A stretch of DNA of 64,000 nucleotides from Diadema setosum (taxonomy: Eukaryota; Echinodermata; Echinoidea; Diadematoida; Diadematidae): NCBI GenBank assembly GCA_033980235.1, contig CM067076.1, forward strand, positions 31,799,383 through 31,863,382, read 5' to 3'. The notes under the pieces were generated by a model. That model did no database searches and was not told the origin of the DNA. It worked only from the letters and a program-made list of their open reading frames with translations. Numbering within the stretch: the stretch's first letter is position 1; each line of letters opens with the position of its first letter. Position numbers and translations under genes: made by a program. Shown here piece by piece: positions 50,386 through 62,300 of this stretch.

Positions 50386-53300
50386 GCTCAAATCTCAATC
50401 CGAACTCACATTTCAGCAAGATTTCAATCACATCTGAATATCTGTTCAAACATGGATATTTGTGCACAGATTGGGCCTGTAATGAGGTTTGAACGGCAAC
50501 AAGAAGTGCAAAATTTCCAAAATGCACCCAAGAGGTGCCACTATAAAATGCATCAATCAGCGTGCTTGGTGAAGTGTAGATTTAAGAGAGGAAAATACAG
50601 TTTTCCCTTATCCAGTGGCACAGTACAGCAGGCAAAATGATCGGAAGCCATATTGCAAAGAATGATACAAAAATTACCGGAAATAGTGAAATTCAAGGAG
50701 TATGAATACAATTCTTACACATTTGAATCTAGTGCTTCTTGCTATTTGATAGAAAATATTGACCAAAGTGTTTCACCCATCCAAAGGAGAATAACATGAA
50801 CAGAGCAGAAACCCTCATGAATATCTACGTCATCTATGCAAATGAGCAAGATATCACACTACTTTATTCTACTTTCCACTAAAAAGTGAATAGAACAAGC
50901 ATCCACCAAGTTAGAACCAACCAAGTGAGATTTAGCAGTGATTCTACTACCATGTCTGACAAAGAGAAGAACCGAAGAGAGCTAACACTGTGACAGGGTG
51001 CTACATAACTTTATTTTATCACTTGCCCAGTCAGGCAAGCAGATTTTCAAATTTATTGTGAAACACTTGCCCAAATAGTAATTTTACTTGCCCGAAGAGA
51101 AAGTCCAAAATATAAGGAAATACTATAGAAAATCATTTGTAAGTCAAGGGCTTAATAAAACACTATCATTTTGAATAAACAGCACACATTGATTTGCACA
51201 ATGGAGTAATAAACTTGGTCTGATCAAGAGTTGGCGTTGCATTCCATTTGGGCTTCTTAGAGTTGGAAAGTTGCTGAAATGAAATATAAAGTATGTTGCA
51301 TTATTAAATAGCCATTATCTTTGGGCTTTTGCATGGTTGACTTTGTGGGTCTGTTGGTGGCTTCAAATTTTTTTTTGCTTGCCCAATTCAGGCAAGCATT
51401 TGTTCTCAATGTTAAAAAACACTTGCCCAAATTTGATTTTTCACTTGCCCCGGGCAATCAGGCAAGTGCTTATGTAGCACCCTGTGTGAGAGAAGAAAGA
51501 GAGAGAAAGAAAGAGAAAGAGATCTAAATGTATATAGTTTTAATAAAAGTATCTTGATGAACTCACCTCCTGTGGGAAGGACACATGTATAAAACTGTTA
51601 ATGATATGCTTTATTGTCACCATCTCACATTATTCTATGAAATTCTCCTATTACAATCATGAATAAAATACACCATCAGATAGCTCCTCCTATGTGCATC
51701 TATAGCTTCAGATGTTGCTCTCATTGGATGTTGCTCTGAATTGGTTTTATGTTCTAGATGATGTACAAAGTCAAAACAAAAAAACAAAACAAAAATAAAA
51801 ACTTATTTGCAAAATACAGATACACTGTATGAAATCATCTCCAATTTCCTCTTCCAACTGAGTTCACATTATCAATGAAATGAAGATACATAGTAATTAT
51901 GCTGTTGTAAGAAAAAGGAATACCACCTTTGTAGAATCTCACACCTATTGGTGGAAGATTTATGGTCCACTACATAGAAGTGCCTATACTGGCAAATGTA
52001 CTTTCCCATAATTAAAAATGACAATTGCTTCAATAAAGCTTTACACTGATCTAAGTATTATATATTGAAGATAAAATATCAAGACAGACCATCACTTCTG
52101 TTGGCTTTACATGTATACACAAGTTGTACTTGCTCCAGTCTGATTAAAGTATGTTTAACTTTCCACACTGTCACATGAACAGCATTAAATGTTGATTTGG
52201 ACAAGGAACATTGCAACAGTACTGTCTCTCTCATAATGATGCTACATTGAGAACCTGAGAGGGGTGAATTGAGCCCCCCTTCCTCGCCCTTTCTTCGCCT
52301 TCTCTTCCTCCCCCTCCTCCCCCCCCCCCCCCCCCCCTTCCCTCCTCCTCCTCCTGATCTTACCTGAAAACGTCCTGGGTCTCAATTCGCTGGCCTCTGA
52401 ATCTGGTTGGACAGGTTTGCCGTCTGGTGACAGGTGAAGAGCGATTGGCTGAAAGATTTTGGCATCCTGATTGGCCAAAAAAAAGATGGAATAGAGAAAG
52501 AAAGAAAGAAAGATAGATAGATGGATAGATAAACAAACAAACAAACAAATAATAATAATAAATAATAATAATAATACATTACATTTGTAATGCGCTTAAT
52601 ACAATGTTTCTAAGCGCAAATAAATAAATAAATAAATAAACAAACAAACAAACAAACAATAACTCAATTAATAACAGCTAAACAATAGCTATTTGATAGT
52701 GTGAACAAAATACATTGTACATGAGATAATTGTATGCATCAATAGGTATGAAATGCTGATGACGGCAAATCTGAGAATAATCCTCATCTGCTTTGACAAG
52801 ATGTATAGTTTGTTTAATACACTTTTGTGTTGTCATGAGAAAATCTCATTCGTATTATCTGGTAACTCACTTTCCTGCTAACAGTATTGTTCATTCAATT
52901 TTTGCAATATTTCCAGACTGCCATCATTCCATTCACGAAGACCAGTAAAAAGGGAAAAATGAGATGATATATTGGGCTTAATGTTTTTCATGCTTTCTGT
53001 CTCCTACATTTCTAAAAATTGCTTTGCCCAAAGCAAGTATCCAGTATTCAAAAGAACATCATCTAAGAAGAAGTTGACCTCAGATGAATACATTGTATGT
53101 TTGATCTCCTAAACTTTGAATACATGTACTTGACAATAGACCACATGTTCTAATACTGAATTATGGCTATGGATCTTACCTTTATGGGGAAAAAAGGTAT
53201 GAAATATTCTCAAACTTTTTGCAATATGTGTAGCCGCAGGTGTCATATATTTTACAGTTTAAACACCTGGCCAATGCAAATGACATGTATTGCCTCTGCA

Positions 53301-56300
53301 TGCACTCTGATGGAATATTTGATTGCGAAAGGAACGATTTAATGGTCATGATGTTCACAGAAAAAAAAAAACAACAAGAAAATATGATTGTGATTCTTCA
53401 GGAAGTGACATTTTGACTATTAAATGCAAGAAAGACTTCTAAAGAGGAAAAGATGAAAGATGAGATTCCTTGATCATATGAAGAGTGAAGTTATATGAGT
53501 GTGTATGGAAAGAGATTGGAAAAAGATTTAAGACTGATTGATTAATTAGATATGTGCCCAAGCGCACACAATTTGTAATCTGCACACGCTATAAAAACGA
53601 TAGACCAGTCTCTCGTGGACTAGAGTATTGAAGTGAAGATGTTACATTCTTTTGTAATAGCTTGGGTAGGAACCAGGTGCAAGCACAAACACTCTGGCCA
53701 GGTGAGGTAGTTTAGAGCCAGTTTCCATGGCGATGAATGGCTATGACATCACACACTGGTACTCTCCTATCAAAATTCTATGAACAACTTCAAACAAAGG
53801 TTGTAACTGGCAACCACATACATGTAGCAGTCATGAATGTTCTAAACCTTGCCTAACCTAGCACAAAGTTACAGGTACAGACTGGATTCCAATCACAGTG
53901 TATACATGAGGTCACCGAGTACAATGTACAATATCATAATTATGTATGAATCAGCTCTTCAAAAGAAAACTGCCCAAGATTTGAATACATTAAAGGGATG
54001 GTATAGTATTGGCAGAGATGAGGATTGGGGATTTTAACTTCTTGTGAGATACCAAGAAACCACTTATGATATAGTACAGAGCATACCATTCTAAGAGGAA
54101 TTCAAAGTTTATTTGACGAAAATTGGATTTGGAATGGCTGAGACATCCAAAAACAAAGTAAAGCAAAGCGACGGTAATAAAAGATGGGTCTCACCTTTTA
54201 TTAGGATTGCTCTGTTTGGATATCTCAGCTATTTCAAAACCAATTTTCATGAAATAAATGTTGAATTCCTTGCGGAATTACATGCTCTTTCACATGAGGT
54301 TTCTCATTATCTCACACAAAAGAAATGTTAGAAATCTGAAGTTAGGTCTCCACCAAAACTATACGATTCCTTTAATTAGTAAACCAGTTCGATGTATCCA
54401 GTGTACAGTACAGTTTAGGGCCCCTCTACGTGGTACTCCAAACCCTGGAGCACCATTTGTGCTGTATGTCATAATACTCATGCTGGATACATGATTATAA
54501 TGAAATAGAAGTCATGGTATTAACCATGCCAGGAAGATGTCGCCATAGAGATTTTAAACCAGATTTCCTAAGAAAAATTCGAAAGGGAGAGAGAGAGAAG
54601 GGAGAAAACGAAGAAAAGATAGAAATGGCTGGAGAGAGAATGGAAGTGAGGGGGAGACATACTTGTACACTGTACATACAGTTGCATATATAGAGAGAGA
54701 AAAAAAAAAGAGAGAGAAAATGAGGTCAAAGGTCATCTCCTGTTTTTAATAGACAATAATGCTTTCCAGTCTGAACCAAACTATCCAATCATACAACAGA
54801 TAATGGAAACAAGTTTGACCATAGAGGGCAGTATTCAGAGTTAAGGGATTATATCATATGAATTCCACTCTCACTGCAGAGTCTCCACACAATGTAAGTC
54901 ATGGTGCAGCAGGGAGTTTTAATATGGCATGCATAAAAGACAAACAACAAACATGCAAACAGACAAACAAACAAAATGACAATCCCGTACATCTGTAACA
55001 CAGTCACTTCAAGGAGGCATGTTGAAAGGAAATACTGAGAAGTGCATGTGTACAGTGTATTAAAAAAACAAACAAACATTCACTGTTACCTTCTATTTGT
55101 TGTTGTTCTTATTTCTACTATGTGCTGGCTTATGTGATTGCACATTATTGTATTATTCGCTTTGTTTTCTTTTATTTTCTATGGGAAATGTACAGAATAC
55201 AAATTATATTTGCTGAAAAAAAATATATCATGGGAGCAGCTTCAATAATCCCTACACATTTTTTTCTATTTCAATATTAAAAAAAAAAATATCATATTTG
55301 ACAACTCTGCAGATGAGTCAAGTTTTGCTGTAAAAGAAGAATGTTTGAAATGTTTATTGCGAGTGATCTATTCCATTCTATTATACATGATTATTGCAAA
55401 CAGACATGTGATGGAGATTGATGTATATTCTGTAGAACAGATGCACACAGTCTTTCTTAAACCATACCACATAAATAATGCAGCTTGTTACGAGCAGACT
55501 TGAAAAATGCAAAGACCGAGCAGACACTGACATCAGTCACATCACTCTGATAAAACACATAACTGCATTAATTTCACACGGTCTAAATGTTGTGGATGAA
55601 TAAAAGTAATGATACAACAGTACATACATGATAGTTATTGGCAAGGCAATATTATTGCAGGCATGCTAATTGCATCACCAGAACAATATGAGTACGTTAG
55701 CGGTGCAATATCTACGTGATGGCGCTATTCAAATGATGCGTGCAGGATGGTCATGCCGTGCATGCGAGGGAGAAGAGTCTGCCGTGCAAGCGGTCAAACA
55801 TTAGATCAACATTCCACGAGAGAAGAGAGGGAGGGGCGGCTCAAAGCCGTGGCAGTCAGGTGATCAGCTTTTACCATGCTCTTTTTACATTTACCAGTCC
55901 ACAGGCAAAACAGAGTATACAAGAAGGGTCAGGTGGTCATGATCATGTGACTTCATATTTGGTCAGGTGATTAGGGTAGCACTAGTAAAGCAATGACATC
56001 AGGTGATCACTTTGGAAAGTGTGAAGGCTGGTGTACTGGTGTACCAACAGTTAACTGATCAGAGAATACAAGATGATCATGTCACTTACTTGGTTGTGTG
56101 GATGATACATGAAATGCCAATTTTTGTGTATAAAAGCAGTAAATTAGGTGTTTTTATGAAGTGATCATGCTAAATATCAAAGGTGATCATTGAAGTAGTG
56201 TGACTTTTAGTTAGTGACTAGAATCATTATCATTATGTGATTAGCTGGGTCAGGTGACTGATGGGGGCAGTGTGACTTTTCTGGGGTGTATTAATTTGTG

Positions 56301-59300
56301 GTCAGGTGATCTGGTGGGGAAAGGGTCAGGTGCTGGTGATCATGTGACTTACTGGGTCAGGTGAGATGGAGGCAAAGTCAAAGCTGACCGGAGGCTGTGA
56401 GGTAGGGGTCGGCGGCCCGGGGAAAGGCGAGTCGACGAATGTGGCCCAATTCTGGAGGAACGGCACAGAAAAGGGGGGTGCAAAATTCGTCTCTCTTAGC
56501 TTTGAATCTGTTTATTCTTATAGGACTTATAAAGAAACTAAAAGACAGAGCCAGAAGAGGAATATCCAGACTTAATAATTGAGGCATGCAGTTTAAGCGG
56601 TGTTTGAAACGATATTGCAAAATTATCATCAAACACAATTTGTAAAATGCTTTGCAACTTTGGTATTACATAGAAATTTGTGTGGGGACCCCGTGGGATG
56701 TGATCTTTGTGCATCCACTTGCAATATTACACCTGCCCACAATGTGACATTGAAACACCAATCAGATCGCTGAATAATGCCCGAGCTCTCAAGAGTGGTA
56801 CAGAATAGGAGAAAGGAAGGGAAGACATTTTTGTTTGCTTGTTTCTTTTTCTTATAGAGCAATAATACAAAAAACAAACAAACAAAAACATTCACATATG
56901 CATCAATTTGCACTGTATGTAATCACAAAAGCCTTATGAACATTAGTTCATGACAAAAATTGTCTCTGTCAACAACAGTATCTGCTCAGTTAGCCCTGAC
57001 AAAACTTACAAAGAGTAGATGCCAACATACAGCTTGTACAAGTACAGATCCTGAAATTAGCAGTGGTGGATCTAGGGGGAGGACACCGGGTGTGCCCCAC
57101 TTTAATTTTTGTTAAAACCAAAGAAATAAAAAGACAAAAATGGGGTGAGCATGCGTCCCCCTTTACTTTTGTAAGGGTGCCCCCCCCCCCCCCCCCCCCT
57201 TTATGGAATTCCTGGATCCGCCCCTGATTAGGGTACAGTAGAGCACTGGATTACTGGGATGTCAAGTTTTGATGAAGTGCTCATAAATATAGCAACTGAA
57301 AATGGACGGGAACGTACACATTGTATATTTGTATGTACATGTCCATACATGTACATGTGGTGTGTGGGTAGCAAAATGTATCCAGAGCTTGGAGCAATCT
57401 TTGCAGAATCCCGTCCTGATGTGTCAACTTTAGCAAATATTGCCTACAGAGTTTTAGCTTTGCAATTTTATCATCTATTCAGAAGATTTTGCTGGTGGTC
57501 GGTTGAATAAAAAAAAAGAGGGGGAGGAAACCTCTAAACAAACCTACACTGTATACTGTCCTTGCTTGGTTTATAACAGAAATGCATGATTACAATGTAT
57601 CACGCCAGCACTTCATTAATATTTCCAGAGTTTCATCAGCATTAATGAGTATCCATGGGATTCGGAAAGCCATAGAGCTCATGCAGATATAGTCAAACCC
57701 ATTGTGGTGTGCAGAAAACTGACTGTAATTTCCATGTACTCTGGTTTACGAAGTCTTGCAAGAAATGTGTCATGCACAGCTTTGAAAACATATATGTGTG
57801 TATGAACACACAGTGTGTGTTCCCAGCTACCCAATCATCTGAAAAGGAAACCCCTTGTCAACAGTCCATGACTACTGGCAGACTTTGTGATACATACAAT
57901 ATACAGCAAAACACACTCTGTCTGCATGTACCATACACATATTTACCAACATAGGCACAGGCACATGGGACTACAGTGTCATGGTTTGATTCAGGCAGTA
58001 ATTGGAAGTCAAACTGCTGTGAATGGTATCCTATTGATGTTACAGTGGCTATTTTAATAAATGCATACATTGTACATGATTGTTTGTGAAGTATGCACTA
58101 TGCACATTGCGATCTACCAGAAATCCATAGAAAACGTGTGTACAGGAAACAGCGATAATAGTGTACAGTATACCCTGACAGTGGTAAATTTACACACATT
58201 TTCATACCTTGTAGGTGTCTGATGTTACTGTGGAATTTTGTTTAAAACTGATTATTTTCTTCAAAATAATAATGAAGTGGAGTGCAGTTTACCGTACGAG
58301 CTGAAATTTTCGCAGTGGTTTTATTTTCGCAAATTTTGCGAATCGCCTTTGAACCACGAAAATAACAACGCGTGAATAACTAAGTTCAGTTAGACTCTCA
58401 CAACCGTGAAATTAACAACATGCAAAAATGTCCTCCAAGTAGCAATTCGCAAAAATATCTGTACGCGAAAATTTCAGCTCGAACAGTAAGCCGTGCAATG
58501 CTAATGTATGTTGTAATAGCACACCATGTGCATGTGATCAAGCCATCCAGTCTTGTACAGCATGGAACAGTGCTATCCCCAATATCATAGGATGGTATGC
58601 TGTAATTTTAAGTGGATATTTTTGCGCGACTAATTTTTCAAGTTTTGCATGTTTTTAATACCGCGGAATCAAGACATCAACTACGGCAACATACGGCAAG
58701 CAAAAATATTCCCACGCTTTTATTTTCACGCTAGCTTCTGGTCGCGCGAAATGCACAAAAATTTCCACTTTTACAGTAGTGTGTTACATCACCTGCTATC
58801 TTTGGAATCTTTGCCCACAACATATAAATATACAACTCATGATAGTGATGAGCACACTCTAAAAACAGTGCATGTGATCTGTGTTTTACTACACCACATT
58901 CAATGATTGATCTTACATGTACAGTTGAACCTCTCGTATCCGGACAAGTCGGGACCGGGGCTCATCCGGATAAGGGATTTGGCCGGATACGGGAGACTCA
59001 ATGCTTTATACATGTACATACACTTTGTACATACACATGTACTGATGTAGCCCATTGTAGTACCACATGTAGTAATGTGTATACTGCAACCTTTTCATTG
59101 TTACATTTGGGGATGTTTGGGGATGTTAAAATGTCTGAGGGTAAGCAATTTGGAAGGAAATTTGATGTAATGTATGTTAATCATGTTGGAAGTAATATGT
59201 AATTCTTGTGTGTTTTTGTAGGAGTTCTCAAGGAGTTGGGCAAAATCACGGCGAGATTGCGTCCGGATAATAGAGAGATCCGGATAAAGGGAGGCCGGAT

Positions 59301-62300
59301 AATAGAGGTTCAACTGTATCTTAAAAACCTGATACAACTTTGGCAGCTGGATTTAAGTGCATTGTATACAACGCACGTACAAATGCTCACATAAATCAAA
59401 AACTGGAACAGACCAAGGTAAAATGCAACACGTCACACGCATCTCTACACAGACAGTCATGTCGTCTTAAGTTTTCATTTTGTCTCTGTTTGGTTTGTAT
59501 TAATTGTAAACAAGTAGTAGAAGAGCAGCGCCTTACTTGGCTTTCTGGAAAAGCAGCAACTTTTAAGTAGCTGCATCCTGTGCTTATACTCTGTACATGG
59601 GCTGAGATTTGCCGTGCCTTTACGTGCATGTGAAGAATGATTAACTATGTGTTCATGAATGTGGATGCAGTGCTCACACATTTGAGTCATTCAATGACAC
59701 GAGACATTCACGTCATTTACTCATACATCTATGATGCCATCGATGATGTGTTAAAACCAACTGGTAGGTGTCAATGGCGTTGAACTGTTCAAGCAAAGTG
59801 CTGGGCTGGGTGGATATTTCACAAATTCAGTTTGTAAAGTATGATGTACGTAGCAGCATGTGCAAAAGTTGCAGTACTTCGTAAAAGTCAAGAAAGACTC
59901 ATTAGTGTCCCAAAATGTGACCTTTACAACCATAGGGCAGAACTTCTCAGATCACTCTCTACATAATATACCCACACATACACTGAAAAAAAAAAACCTC
60001 TGCCAAAAGGTCCTTTATTCCATTTCATTTTTGCAGATTTTTTTTTTTAATTCAATTTCTCTCTCTCTCTTTCTGTATTGATCTATCTACATCAATATCT
60101 TTATAATAAAAAAAAAATACATCTCACAACAGGCAACCAAGCAAATTTGCAAAAATTACAATAAAAACAAGAAAGAAAAAGCAACAACAGACAAACAGGC
60201 ACACTAACAAGCAAGCAAAACAATATCCTTTAAAGTTTGTATGTCCCTTTTGCACCCCTGAAAATTAGATTCCTTTCACAAGCTGGTACAGTATATTGTA
60301 GACGTACATGTTCTAGGTAATTCAGACCTTTCCTCAGAATAATAAAGCTGGAAACTTTTTTTTTTAATGATGGAGGGTAAAACAATACTACAAATTTCCA
60401 CTGAATTCATTCGGACCCCCCCCCCCCCAAAAAAAGTAAGTTTTTCTCAATACAAAAGGGGAGCACATTCTCGAGTGACGTGGGGTTGGTTTTTCCTTTC
60501 TCTTTCTTTTCCTTTTTTTAAAACTCTGAGGTGTGTTGCCATAAAAATTCATACACGATGTTGGGAGACATTTTTCTTCAACCATGCAAAATTTTGAGAC
60601 ATTTGCAAAAGGGATATACGACCTTCGAGGGATCCCTAGACGATTCACAATGGCACTGAAATCACAACAAAATACAACATGCATACTGAAAGGGGAGGAG
60701 GAGAGAAAAGAGCCTAAAGAATTAAGATGCAAATTTCTGAACAGAAAGTTTGTTTTCACTGAAAATGATTAAAAAGCAGAACAGCTGTGATGGGCTGCAG
60801 AAGCGTTCATACAGCTTGTACAACCATCTCACACGCAGAGATTTTACTCAATTTGCTGCAATGACTGAATTATCACAGCTTATCGAGGAAGGCCTTTTCA
60901 TAGAGAGTCTCGAGTAAAGATCAATCGCAAGCACACAGCCGGCGCTGAATACTATAAATATCATTGCCTCATAATGGTTATGCTCCACGTAAAGCTACAT
61001 TCTGTATTACCGTATTCATTTTGATGTGTTCATGAGGACACTGCAGTAAAAATGGTGTATTTTCTCCCTGTGGAAGTCTGAGCTCATATCACACTTTACT
61101 GAAAAAGTGAGAAAGTGTGTGGAGAGTTTGCATACTTTAAATGTATTCTCATCTCCACAACTATCTGTAAATTGATGGAAATTGACTTTAATACAAGAGG
61201 GAAACATATAAAAAACAAAGAAAATTTTCACAATGGAACTCTCTACTATTATAGTCATGGTTATATCTTGTGTAGGTCTCTAGTTACTCACAATACATTA
61301 TATGCATGGTGTTGTCCCAAAGAAGGAAGTTGACAGAGGAAGTTATGCACTTAAAAAGATATAACGGTAGCTACATGTATTGTACGTACTGTAATGTACA
61401 CTGTGATGCCATCAATAGTAGCAGAAAGGCTTTACTACACTATACATATTGTGTGCAGTACATAGTGTCCTTCTGGCTCTTAACTGCACACAACAGGCAT
61501 TGTACACACCTGGCAACCCTCTTTTTAAAAGAGTCCAGGGACGTAGATGAGAGACAACGTTCTATGGAAAATGAGTGTTATAAAACGGGCAGATGTTTGG
61601 CTCAACGGCTGGTCAAAGGACTGAATGGGAGACATGCAAATCCCCAAACTACGTTTTTTCCTGCACTGTAATCGGTCGTGAATCAAGAAAAAGAAATAAT
61701 CCATGAGATCAAGAAGAAGATGAGGAATGAATCTCTGGTTTCCATCAGTTTGGAATGAATACATATCAACCCACGGAAGATAAGTCCCGAGAATACCCGG
61801 GCAGCTGTCTATGAAAAATGTGTGTTGTAACGAAATGAGCCCGTCCTCAACAGGTTAAAATATCTCCAACATGTGTAAACCAATCAAAATGGATAGAGAA
61901 CCTTGGCCATCAAACTTGAGAAGAAGAGGAAGAAGAAGAAAAAAAAAATAGCCCAGATATCAGAATCTTTTATGTATCCCTACAGCAAGACTCCAGTGAG
62001 CGCTTTACAGCTAATACAGTGCACTCACATTATTACCAACATGGTTATAACGAAATTCCAGTTACAAAGAAGTAAAAATTCAGTCCGCAATGTTCAGTAT
62101 TCCTTCTTTGTTCTTTATTGTTCATTTGTTCAGTTATGACTAACTTTCGATATAACGAAAGGAAACAGCTAGTCCCAGGGACTTCGTTATAACAGGAATC
62201 CACTGTATGTGTGACCCTGCACCTCAAAACAAACAAAAAGTCGCCAGACATGAATTTTTAGTTAAGACCATATTCTGAAAGAGCATACTTTAAGCTTTAA

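Larger units (their letters stand above)
49508..52363. other. REPS intron between exons d and e
   Basis: C10/A28 homopolymer junction at about 50341-50380 and the hAT-like element at 50994-51484. On the transcript the intron opens close to a G19 run (52337-52319). Confidence 0.55.

Noticed and set aside
51257..51457. Possible hAT transposase fragment (SNLGKCFLTLRTNACLNWAS)
   Set aside because: It is the translation of the element's subterminal ACTTGCCC repeats; no DDE or dimerisation motif is present.
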